A DNA stretch of 64,000 nucleotides, from positions 372,001 to 436,000 of the forward strand of contig JAWMQQ010000002.1 in NCBI GenBank assembly GCA_033283385.1, written 5' to 3'. The stretch is from Mangrovimicrobium sp033283385 (GTDB lineage Bacteria; Pseudomonadota; Gammaproteobacteria; Pseudomonadales; Halieaceae). The notes under the pieces are model-generated. The model was given only the letters and a program-made list of their open reading frames with translations. It had not been told where the DNA came from and ran no database searches. The first letter of the stretch is position 1; each line of letters starts with the position of its first letter. Of the stretch, positions 36,354-44,088 are shown in pieces. The translations under genes were made by a program, and so were the position numbers.

Positions 36354-36919
36354 TTCAGTGGGTGAAGATGCATCGGCGCAGCGCGGTCATCTGTGCGCTG
36401 ACCCTGCTGCTGCCGCTGCTGGTGTACCTTAAGCTCCTGGCGGCTGCCTGGGGGTTGCGAGCGCAGGCCGCGGATGGAATCGACAATCTCGAACCGCGCA
36501 TGGCGCGCGTGCAGGGAGTGCTGGAAGTGCAGGACCAGTTGCGCGGCCTGGCTCGCCAGGCCGAGCAGGCACGTTCGCGGCTGGTTTATCCCGCCAGCGC
36601 CGATCGCGCGGCGGCAGCGGCTTCTCTGCAGAGCGACCTGCGGCAACTGATGCGCGAGGCCGGCCTGTCGATTTCCGACAGCCAGGTGTTGCCGGCGCGC
36701 ACCGAGGACAACTTCGACTACATCGCCATTCGCCTGACGGTCAATGGCGACATGGCCAGCCTGGATGAGGCCCTTGTCCAGCTGGCCGAGTTCAAACCGC
36801 TGGTGATGGTTGAGGCCATCGACGCCTGGCCCGCGCGACAGCGCCGCAAGCGCGGAGAACCTGAGGACCAGATCGTCACCGCTTCAATGCGACTGCTTTC
36901 GCTGAGGTCGGTCCAATGA
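36350..36919 (+). CDS. gspM: T2SS inner-membrane protein GspM
   Basis: This 189-residue protein starts at GTG. It has a short cytoplasmic N-terminus, a membrane helix at about 10-33, a coiled-coil segment and a small periplasmic ferredoxin-like domain with LTVNGDMASLDEALVQLAEFKPLVMVEAIDA (reported in pieces: LTVNGDMASLDEALVQL then VMVEAIDAWP). This layout matches GspM, which binds GspL. It overlaps both neighbours by 4 bp. Confidence 0.82.
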   Translation: MIQWVKMHRRSAVICALTLLLPLLVYLKLLAAAWGLRAQAADGIDNLEPRMARVQGVLEVQDQLRGLARQAEQARSRLVYPASADRAAAAASLQSDLRQLMREAGLSISDSQVLPARTEDNFDYIAIRLTVNGDMASLDEALVQLAEFKPLVMVEAIDAWPARQRRKRGEPEDQIVTASMRLLSLRSVQ

Positions 36920-37611
36920 GTGATATTCTCGGCCGTTACCGTGTCCAGGCGAACCCGTTGCGCTCGGAACGGCGCGTGGAGTTGCTGGTGCTGTTACTGA
37001 CCCTGGCGTTGTTGATGCAGCTGGCCTGGGGTGTGTTCCAGTTGTTCCTGCCCTCCATGCCATCTGCAGTGCGCCCGGCGGACGATGCCATGCGCGTCGT
37101 GGGCCTGGACGCGCGCGGCTCTGTCGCGCCGGAGCAGCGCACCGAAGTTCGCCAGCGCCCGGTGTTCTGGGAATCGCGCCGCCCGGTGGAGGTCGAATCC
37201 GCAACCGAGCAGGTCGTGGAAGTGGACGAGCCCGAGGACGCCAAACTCGGCAGCCTCAAGAGTGTCAAGCTCACGGGGGTGTTCGGCGGGGGCGATTCGG
37301 CTGGTATCATCTTTCTCGCCAAGGGCAAGGAACACCGGATCATGGTGGGTGACGAGGTGAATGGCTGGACACTCGAATCCGTCGATGCCACCCACGCCCA
37401 CTTCAGTGGCAACGGCAGGGAAGCCGAGCTGAGCCTGAAGCGCGGCACGATCACAGTTGTACAGCCTCCGCCGGCTGCCAAGGCGCCCGGCAGCAAGCAG
37501 GCTGGAACAAAGGCCGGTGATGACGCGGCAGCAGCGCCAGCGCCGATGCCGGGGCGGGGACCAGCGACACAGCAGAGTGACTCGCTTTCACTGGGAGGAG
37601 GCGGGTCCTGA
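36916..37611 (+). CDS. T2SS GspC/XpsN-type homology-region protein
   Basis: This 231-residue protein has one membrane helix at about 22-45 and a periplasmic homology-region (HR)-like domain at about 112-175: KLTGVFGGGDSAGIIFLAKG and then GDEVNGWTLESVDATH. GspC HR domains contact the N0 domain of the secretin. The position between gspM and gspD is that of xpsN in Xanthomonas, which serves as the GspC equivalent. No PDZ domain follows; instead there is a Pro/Ala/Gly-rich tail of about 50 residues ending in GGGGS. Calling it GspC-like is inferred from domain and position. Confidence 0.8.
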   Translation: MSDILGRYRVQANPLRSERRVELLVLLLTLALLMQLAWGVFQLFLPSMPSAVRPADDAMRVVGLDARGSVAPEQRTEVRQRPVFWESRRPVEVESATEQVVEVDEPEDAKLGSLKSVKLTGVFGGGDSAGIIFLAKGKEHRIMVGDEVNGWTLESVDATHAHFSGNGREAELSLKRGTITVVQPPPAAKAPGSKQAGTKAGDDAAAAPAPMPGRGPATQQSDSLSLGGGGS

Positions 37612-37651
37612 GCCCGCCGACCCGGGACAACAATTGAACAGGCCGACAGGA

Positions 37652-39808
37652 ATGAGAATTTTGCGAATTGCGTATACCGCGCTGCTGGTGGCGCTATTGT
37701 CTAGCTGTGCCACCCAGGACAGCGGGCAGGGCCCGGGCGACGCCGCCGACACGGCGAAAGCCGAACCACAACTGGCAACTTCCGCTGCGGAGCTGGCCGA
37801 GTCTACCGAGTCTGACAAGCAGCGTGTGCCGGTGGTTTACCGCGGCAACGACAGCATGGTCAACATGCCGCCGAAGCGGCAACCGGTAAGCTTTGTTGGC
37901 GATGACGTCAGCCTGAATTTCGAGCAGGCACCGCTGAGCGAGGTGACTCACGCCATACTCGGCGATATTCTCAACCTCGATTACCTGGTCGATCACCCGA
38001 TCAAGGGCCAGGTAACGCTGCGCACGCGCACGCCGATTCCGCGCGGGCAATTGCTCGAAGTGCTGGAGTCCCTGCTGAAGGCCAACAATTCGATCATGGT
38101 GCGCAGGCCGGACGGGCGTTACCTGATCACCGGTGACAAGAACGGCGCCAACCTGGCGCCGCGTGTCTCCAACCCGGGCGATACCGGCGCGGGCTATTCG
38201 ACTGTGATCATCCCGCTGCAGTACATCAGCGCCTCCAACATGGCGGAAATTCTCAAGCCCGTTGCCGAGGAGTCGGCGTTCGTGCGTATCGATAACGCCC
38301 GCAACCTGCTGATGCTCGCGGGCACCCGCGAACAGCTCAACGGCTGGCAGGAGATGATCTCCACCTTCGATGTCGACCAGCTCAAGGGCATGTCGGTGGG
38401 TCTGTTCCCGCTGGAGAACAGCAGCGTCGATGAAGTGACCACGGCCCTGGACGCCATGCTCGGCAGCAAGGAAGACGGCGGCAATATGCGCGACCTGATC
38501 CGCGTAATCCCGGTAGAGAGGCTCAACAGCATACTTATCGTCACGCCTCGCGCGCACTACCTGAAGAGCGTGCAGGAGTGGATTACCCGCCTGGATGACG
38601 CCCACCACTCCGACTACGACTCGCGCCTCTATGTATATGAAGTGCAGAACACCAGCGCCAAGCGGCTGGCCGAGTTGCTCAACAAGATATACAGCGGCGG
38701 GTCGTCAAGCGGCTCCTCTTCCAGCGTCCGCGATGCAGCCGGTGTGGCGCCGGGTATGTCGCCCGAGAGTATTGGCAGCACCAAGTCCAGCTCCTCCAAG
38801 AGTAACAAGAACAGCACTTCCAGCGCCCTGTCCTCATCCAGTCTCAATCTCGAGGGGAACGGGAGCGCGGCAGACATGATGGGCGACGTTCGGGTGGTCG
38901 CCGACGACGAGAACAATGCACTGATGATCTACGCCTCCCCGATGCAGTACCGCGTTATCGAAGGCGCGCTGAAGCAACTGGACCTCGAGGCCACGCAGAT
39001 CATCATCGAGGCCAGCATCATGGAGGTGACGCTCAATGACAGCCTGCGCTACGGCCTCGAGTGGACCTTCAGCGGCAAGCTTGGTGGAGGCTACGGCGGC
39101 GAGGGAACGCTGATCAACAACGGCCAGGTCGTGGCCTCGCAGTTTCCCGGGTTTTCCTACACCGTCACCAATGCCTCCGGTATGGTCAAGGCGGTGCTCA
39201 ATACTCTGGCTTCGGAAAATCTGCTGAATATTATTTCCAGCCCGTCGGTCATGGTGCTGGACAACCAGACAGCCTACATTCATGTGGGCGAGCAGGTGCC
39301 GGTCATCGATTCCTCGATCACTAACACGGCAAATTCGAATAATAATTTCGTCCAGAATATCAGCTACCGGGATACCGGCGTCAAACTCGAGGTGACTCCC
39401 TCGGTAAACGCCGGCGGCCTGGTCACCATGGACGTCAAGCAGTCGGTGACAGATGTGGGTACTGCTTCGAGCACAGGCGGCAATCCCTCATTCCTGGAGC
39501 GCAATATCGAGAGCCGCGTCGCGGTGCGCTCAGGTGAGTCCGTGGTGCTCGGCGGCCTGATCCAGGAGAATTCCACCAAAGGCTCGAAAGGTCTGCCCTG
39601 GCTGCACGAGATTCCGGTCTTCGGGGCGCTGTTCGGTGAAGATACCAAGAGCAAGCGGCGTACCGAACTGCTGGTGGTGATCACTCCGCGTGCACTGTAC
39701 AACGCTCAGCAGCTCCGGGAAGTGAGCCAGGAGATGCGCTCGCGGGTCAGGCACCTCGACCTGATCACAGAGCCGGCAATTCTGGAAAAGCCGGAACAGC
39801 AGAATTGA
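37652..39808 (+). CDS. gspD: Type II secretion secretin GspD, lipoprotein
   Basis: From the ATG at 37652 the product is 718 residues with a lipoprotein signal (LLSSCATQ), so it may insert in the outer membrane with self-attached lipid, as XpsD does. The N0 domain (VSLNFEQAPLSEVTHAIL) and N1-N3 domains are followed by a Ser/Gly/Lys-rich stretch at about 350-410 within N3, then the secretin core (MVLDNQTAYIHVGEQVPV and VVLGGLIQENSTKG) ending with TELLVVITPRAL. The frame is open upstream from 37457, inside gspC, without secretin sequence. It ends the operon. Confidence 0.95.
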   Translation: MRILRIAYTALLVALLSSCATQDSGQGPGDAADTAKAEPQLATSAAELAESTESDKQRVPVVYRGNDSMVNMPPKRQPVSFVGDDVSLNFEQAPLSEVTHAILGDILNLDYLVDHPIKGQVTLRTRTPIPRGQLLEVLESLLKANNSIMVRRPDGRYLITGDKNGANLAPRVSNPGDTGAGYSTVIIPLQYISASNMAEILKPVAEESAFVRIDNARNLLMLAGTREQLNGWQEMISTFDVDQLKGMSVGLFPLENSSVDEVTTALDAMLGSKEDGGNMRDLIRVIPVERLNSILIVTPRAHYLKSVQEWITRLDDAHHSDYDSRLYVYEVQNTSAKRLAELLNKIYSGGSSSGSSSSVRDAAGVAPGMSPESIGSTKSSSSKSNKNSTSSALSSSSLNLEGNGSAADMMGDVRVVADDENNALMIYASPMQYRVIEGALKQLDLEATQIIIEASIMEVTLNDSLRYGLEWTFSGKLGGGYGGEGTLINNGQVVASQFPGFSYTVTNASGMVKAVLNTLASENLLNIISSPSVMVLDNQTAYIHVGEQVPVIDSSITNTANSNNNFVQNISYRDTGVKLEVTPSVNAGGLVTMDVKQSVTDVGTASSTGGNPSFLERNIESRVAVRSGESVVLGGLIQENSTKGSKGLPWLHEIPVFGALFGEDTKSKRRTELLVVITPRALYNAQQLREVSQEMRSRVRHLDLITEPAILEKPEQQN

Positions 39809-40003
39809 GCCGGCCGGAGCGGTGGTTGTCTTTGGTACTATTCACACTGCCAGGCGAGCCCGGGGAGCAGTTGATGCACGCGCCTGTCCCACTACGCCCG
39901 AGCCGACCCGGCGCGGGCGGGCCCTGCGTCGGACCCCGGTGCTGAAAATGACTTCCGCCACGGCAATCCGGCGCCGCTCATATCAATTTAACCCGGGCTG
40001 ACG

Positions 40004-40009
40004 TATAAT
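40004..40009 (+). promoter_or_regulatory. -10 element TATAAT before the small lipoprotein gene
   Basis: A perfect TATAAT 34 bp before the ATG at 40043. The -35 region (TATCAA at 39981) is weak. The rest of 39809-40003 shows nothing else I can name. Confidence 0.5.
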
Positions 40010-40042
40010 CCCGCCCTTTCTGAAATGGTCAATTAAAACAGT

Positions 40043-40471
40043 ATGTTACGAATTCTATGCCTCGCAGTCCTGGTCGCCCTGGCCGGCTGCGCCAAGGATC
40101 AGCCCCCGTCCGATAAACTGAGCGAAGCATCCCGCAAGGCCCTCGAGTTGAGGGTGGAGGAGCGCTGGCGTGCGCGCATTGCACACGAATGGGGCAAGGC
40201 CTATGAGTACAACACCCCAGCGTTTCGAGAAGTTTTCCCTAAGCAGCTGTATGTTAAAAAGTTTTCATATACAGCGAACTGGGAGTTGACAGGTTTGGAA
40301 GTCATTAATTATGATCCGAATGCGGCTGTGGCGAGTGTGGTGGTTCGGGTCATGTCCAAACCAGCCAAACAAACTTCCGCAGCGGCTAAGGCGTTAGGTG
40401 CCATGCCTCGCGAGCTGACCGAAAAGTGGATTCTTGAGGACGGTGAGTGGTGGTTTGGCTCCAGCGAATAG
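40043..40471 (+). CDS. Small lipoprotein of unknown function
   Basis: This 142-residue protein has a lipoprotein signal (LVALAGCAKD, Cys16). The mature part begins with a charged helix (ASRKALELRVEERWRARI) followed by an alpha/beta domain (AFREVFPKQLYVKKF, NWELTGLEVINYDP, LTEKWILEDGEWWF) reminiscent of small NTF2-like folds, but I cannot assign it. Codon use becomes AT-richer after the first third, unlike the T2SS genes. It lies between gspD and the abundant exported protein gene with its own promoter. Confidence 0.75.
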   Translation: MLRILCLAVLVALAGCAKDQPPSDKLSEASRKALELRVEERWRARIAHEWGKAYEYNTPAFREVFPKQLYVKKFSYTANWELTGLEVINYDPNAAVASVVVRVMSKPAKQTSAAAKALGAMPRELTEKWILEDGEWWFGSSE

Positions 40472-40483
40472 CTGTTGTGTGAG

Positions 40484-40512
40484 TTGACAGCTGGCTGCAG
40501 CTAGCAATAATA
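40484..40512 (+). promoter_or_regulatory. Strong sigma70-like promoter of the exported-protein gene
   Basis: A consensus -35 TTGACA (40484-40489), a 17-bp spacer and ATAATA (40507-40512), 56 bp before the ATG. The leader contains GCTAGC palindromes at 40502 and 40515 and an AGGAG ribosome site at 40556-40560. Confidence 0.6.
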
Positions 40513-40567
40513 GCGCTAGCAATCTGTTATACGGTTGTAAACAAGACTAGACATTAGGAGTCTCCTT

Positions 40568-42040
40568 ATGAACGCAAACTTCAAGCCTCTTGGTTTGGCT
40601 GCTGCAGTAGCTACTGCAACCGCCGGCTACGCAGGTGTAGTGAACGCCCAGGCTACCCTGGCTGGTAACACCCAGCTCGGTGACCTGGCTATCGTTCCCT
40701 ACTACACTGTGATGGGCGGCTACGCCACTGGCGTAAACGTAATCAACACCTCCGACCAGACGCAAGCGGTTAAAATCCGTTTCCGTCGTGCGGCGGATTC
40801 CATGGACGCACTCGACTTCAACGTCGTACTGTCGCCCTATGACATGTACACCGGCTACATCGAGCAGTCCGGCAGTGACATCAAGTTCGTTTCCAACGAC
40901 AACAGCTGTACCGCTCCTGCATACCCGGCAGGCGGTTTCGTCATGCCCAACATCTTCGCCGAGGGTGCAGAAACCGGTTATATCGAGATCCTGAGCATGG
41001 GTTCTCCGATCGACGAAGACGAAGCAGTTGCAGTTTCTGCCAAGCACGACGCAACTGGCGTTCCGGCTGACTGTACTGGCGTGCGCGACAACTTCTTCGC
41101 CAACTCGGCTGGTGACCTGACCAAGCGCGGCGTAATCGATTCCACGCAAACCGTCCAGATCACTCCGACTGGTCCGTATGTGAATACCTGGGTGGACTCT
41201 CCCGACTCGCTGAAAGTGTCTTACTTCATCAAGTCTGATGAAACTGGTGTTGAGTTCGGCAACAATGCCGTACACATCACCGACTTCATGGACGGCCCTG
41301 CGATGACCAACCAGCAAAACGGTGTTCGCGATGGTGACCTGCTTGGTTTCGACTTCCCGAACCTGGACGGTGGTTCTCCGATCGGTAACGGTGCAAGCAC
41401 TGGCCTGTACACTCCGCTGCGCTGGACTCTGGGTGCAGAGGCTCTGATCAACGACTGGTCACAGAACGCAACGGCTACCTTCAGCGTCGATACCGACTGG
41501 GTTGTAACCATTCCCGGTCAGTACCTGATGATGGACCTTCCGGCTTACATCGCATGGTACGAAGCTGGCAACGATCCCGCAGACTGTCTGGATACCACCA
41601 CACTGTGTGATACCCGCGACATCCCGATGACTGCTTACTTCACTGTTTACGATCGTGAAGAGCAAGGCATCGTTGTCGATCCGGGCGATCTGGTGGTTTC
41701 TCCGCAGCCTCCGGAAGAAATCCAGCGCGTCGAGCTGGACAAAGAAGTCAACGTTATCTCCTGGGGTACTTCTCCGGTGTTGAACGCTCCGTCCAACATC
41801 ATTGTTGATAAGCCCGAAGGCGCTGCGTTCGGTTGGTCTTCGCTTGTAGCTGCTTCCGAGCAGACCTCACCCGCGATCTGCGAGTGGGATACTACTGCCG
41901 CAACCAACAGCGTATGTACCGCTACTACGGCTCCGGCCCCGATCATTGGTTTCGCAGCATGGCAACGTGCTTTCGACGCCAACCCGGGTTCCAACTACGG
42001 CCGTATCGTGGAGCACAGCCGCGTACAGTCTTCAAGCTAA
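40568..42040 (+). CDS. Probable abundant exported (surface) protein, family unknown
   Basis: This 490-residue protein has a signal peptide of about 28 residues ending in VNAQ. The mature protein is acidic and rich in Asp, Thr, Gly and Ala, with six Cys (NSC, PADC twice, LC, PAIC, SVC) that could form three disulfides. There is no membrane anchor, sortase or PEP-CTERM tail. I recognise no domain. A consensus -35, a strong AGGAG site, codons restricted to those of highly expressed genes (GGT, CGT, ACC, CTG) and a strong terminator all point to high expression. Placement just after the T2SS operon and before a parvulin suggests a secreted or surface-layer-like protein; this is inference. The C-terminus reads GRIVEHSRVQSSS. 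Confidence 0.85.
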   Translation: MNANFKPLGLAAAVATATAGYAGVVNAQATLAGNTQLGDLAIVPYYTVMGGYATGVNVINTSDQTQAVKIRFRRAADSMDALDFNVVLSPYDMYTGYIEQSGSDIKFVSNDNSCTAPAYPAGGFVMPNIFAEGAETGYIEILSMGSPIDEDEAVAVSAKHDATGVPADCTGVRDNFFANSAGDLTKRGVIDSTQTVQITPTGPYVNTWVDSPDSLKVSYFIKSDETGVEFGNNAVHITDFMDGPAMTNQQNGVRDGDLLGFDFPNLDGGSPIGNGASTGLYTPLRWTLGAEALINDWSQNATATFSVDTDWVVTIPGQYLMMDLPAYIAWYEAGNDPADCLDTTTLCDTRDIPMTAYFTVYDREEQGIVVDPGDLVVSPQPPEEIQRVELDKEVNVISWGTSPVLNAPSNIIVDKPEGAAFGWSSLVAASEQTSPAICEWDTTAATNSVCTATTAPAPIIGFAAWQRAFDANPGSNYGRIVEHSRVQSSS

Positions 42041-42063
42041 TCACTTGGCTTGATATTCCGAAA

Positions 42064-42091
42064 GCCGACACCCAAGGGTGTCGGCTTTTTT
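42064..42091 (+). terminator. Rho-independent terminator
   Basis: A 10-bp stem GCCGACACCC/GGGTGTCGGC with an AA loop is followed by six T. It closes the exported-protein gene. Confidence 0.93.
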
Positions 42092-42123
42092 ATTCCTGAA
42101 ATTACGAAATTCTGAGTTTCCCG

Positions 42124-43101
42124 ATGATTATATTCTGTAAGCGAATTTTTCCTGTTTTATTGTTTTTGGTTGTACCGTTTGTTCACGCCGAACCTGTTGT
42201 GAGAGATGGGGAAGTGATTCTTGATCGCGAAGAGCTTATCTACTCCGTGGAAAAGTGGACTCCAGCGATGCGTGCCGCAGCCATCAATGACAAGGGAGAT
42301 CGCCTGGAACTCATCAATATGGTGCTGGTTAACAAGAAGCTCGCTCACGCATCGAAAGGCTACGTGGTTGAGCATCCTGACCTGAAGCAGGAATATGATG
42401 CTGGCATCGAAGCCTATCAGCGGGATTTTCTGCTCCGACACTTCCGCGATTCCCTGGTTTATCCGAATTTCGACAAGCTCGCGAAGGAGCGCTATACCCT
42501 GGAAAAGGACAAGTACGCGCTGGTTCCCGAGCGGCGCATTTCTTCACAGATCCTGATCGCTTCAGCGCCCGGGCAGCCGAGGGATGCAGCTTTGGCCGAG
42601 GCGAAGGATGTGGTCCAGCAGCTGCGAAACGGTGCCGATTTCCTCGAGATGGTCAAAGAGCACTCCGATGAACCGCGGGCTGTTGAAAAGCAGGGTAAAT
42701 TCGACCATTGGGTCAGTTATGGCGAGATTGGCGTAGAGCCCCGTTATTCAGAGGGACTGTTCACCATCGCCAAAGTTGGCGAATACGCAGATCCTGTCCA
42801 AACCCGGTTTGGGGTTCATATCATTCGGCTGGACGGTATCAAGGAAAAGCACTACAAGACGTTTGACGAGGTGAAGGGTGCTATCGAGAAAGACCTGGCG
42901 AGCGAGTATCAGCGCCTTGCCCTGAAGAACTATCTCGCCAAGTTCAATATGAGTGACAAGGTCGAGATTGACGATGAAGCGATCACCGAAATCCTTGCAC
43001 CCTATGCGACAGATACAGAAGCCAAGCCCAACGTGAAACAAGCTGCCGGCATCAATTCCTCAGCCAAGGGAAAAGTCGGATCCGGCAAAAGTGGCGAGTG
43101 A
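42124..43101 (+). CDS. Periplasmic parvulin-type peptidyl-prolyl isomerase (SurA/PrsA-like)
   Basis: This 325-residue protein has a signal peptide ending in VHA (about 22). A helical chaperone-like segment at about 30-130 is followed by a rotamase domain at about 138-240 with the parvulin strands RRISSQILIA, NGADFLEMVKEHSDEP and DPVQTRFGVHIIRLDGI. The usual GG before DLGW is changed to GKFDHWVSYGEIG, so catalytic strength is uncertain. The C-terminus is Lys/Ser/Gly-rich. It is placed directly behind the exported-protein gene, so it may fold that protein. Its last bases overlap the GTG start of the next gene. Confidence 0.88.
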   Translation: MIIFCKRIFPVLLFLVVPFVHAEPVVRDGEVILDREELIYSVEKWTPAMRAAAINDKGDRLELINMVLVNKKLAHASKGYVVEHPDLKQEYDAGIEAYQRDFLLRHFRDSLVYPNFDKLAKERYTLEKDKYALVPERRISSQILIASAPGQPRDAALAEAKDVVQQLRNGADFLEMVKEHSDEPRAVEKQGKFDHWVSYGEIGVEPRYSEGLFTIAKVGEYADPVQTRFGVHIIRLDGIKEKHYKTFDEVKGAIEKDLASEYQRLALKNYLAKFNMSDKVEIDDEAITEILAPYATDTEAKPNVKQAAGINSSAKGKVGSGKSGE

Positions 43102-44027
43102 GAGCAACGGCGCCAGACGTCGCGGTCCTGCTCTGCAGTTTCAACGGTAGCCGATACCTCGCCGAACAGCTGGATTCCATTCGCCGCCAGACCCATGAGG
43201 CCTGGCGGTTGTACGTCTCCGACGATGGCTCAACGGATGGAACGCCGGATGTTTTCGAGCAATGGGGCCGGCGAACACCGGGGCGGCTGATGCCCCTCCG
43301 GGCCGGGCCCGGGCAAGGTCACGCCGCGAACTTTTTGCAGCTGGTAACGGCGCAGGATGTTCGCGGCGATTTTTTTGCGTTTTCTGACCAGGACGATATC
43401 TGGGACGAAGACAAGCTGGCACGCGCGCTCGACACACTATCTGCAGTACCGGCAGGTCGTCCCGCGCTTTACTGCGCGAGAACCCGTTCCATTTCTGCCA
43501 GCGGTGCAGCCGTCGGCGAATCCCCCTTGTTTCGTCGCGCGCCGGGTTTCGCCAATGCCTTGCTGCAGAATATTGCCGGTGGAAACACCATGGTGATGAA
43601 CGCAGCGGCCCGCGAACTGTTGTGCACGGCAGGCGTCGTGGATGTGGTGAGCCACGACTGGTGGGTGTACCTGCTGGTGAGCGGGGCTGGCGGCGAGGTC
43701 TTTTACGATAGCCGCCCGTGCCTGAGCTATCGCCAGCACGGGGGCAATGCCATCGGCGACAATCGCGGATTGCGCTCCCGCTGGAATCGGTACCGCAGCT
43801 TCCTGCAGGGGCGCAATGCCGGTTGGTATGAACGCAATATCGCCGCGCTGCTGGCTAACGAAAATTTGTTGGCCGAATCCAGCCGGAGTACGCTTTCCCG
43901 GTTCTGCCAGGCGCGTACGGGCCACTTGCCCGGACGTCTGGCGGCACTCGTGCGCAGTGGAGTCTACGCGCAGACCCTGAGCGGGCAACTGGGGCTGTTA
44001 ACTGCCACTTTGTTAAAGAAAATCTAG
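43098..44027 (+). CDS. GT2 glycosyltransferase (rhamnosyltransferase-like)
   Basis: This 309-residue protein starts at GTG, overlapping the parvulin stop (GTGA). The GT-A fold begins with VAVLLCSFNGSRYLAEQLDSI and the nucleotide-binding VSDDGSTDGT. The metal site is FAFSDQDDIW, and HDWWVYLL and YRQHGGNAIG fit the rhamnosyltransferase-like branch of GT2 used in O-antigen and exopolysaccharide synthesis. Donor and acceptor cannot be read from sequence. It is the first sugar-transfer gene of the 43-52 kb surface module. Confidence 0.88.
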   Translation: MRATAPDVAVLLCSFNGSRYLAEQLDSIRRQTHEAWRLYVSDDGSTDGTPDVFEQWGRRTPGRLMPLRAGPGQGHAANFLQLVTAQDVRGDFFAFSDQDDIWDEDKLARALDTLSAVPAGRPALYCARTRSISASGAAVGESPLFRRAPGFANALLQNIAGGNTMVMNAAARELLCTAGVVDVVSHDWWVYLLVSGAGGEVFYDSRPCLSYRQHGGNAIGDNRGLRSRWNRYRSFLQGRNAGWYERNIAALLANENLLAESSRSTLSRFCQARTGHLPGRLAALVRSGVYAQTLSGQLGLLTATLLKKI

Positions 44028-44037
44028 GTGTTTTGCG

Positions 44038-44043
44038 TATAAT
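44038..44043 (+). promoter_or_regulatory. -10 element TATAAT before the sulfotransferase-GT fusion gene
   Basis: A perfect TATAAT 45 bp before the ATG at 44089, followed by a small GCGGG-CTT-CCCGC hairpin (44044-44056) in the leader. The -35 is unclear. Confidence 0.45.
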
Positions 44044-44088
44044 GCGGGCTTCCCGCGAGTCTTCACCGGCCGTCTTATTCCGATAACT

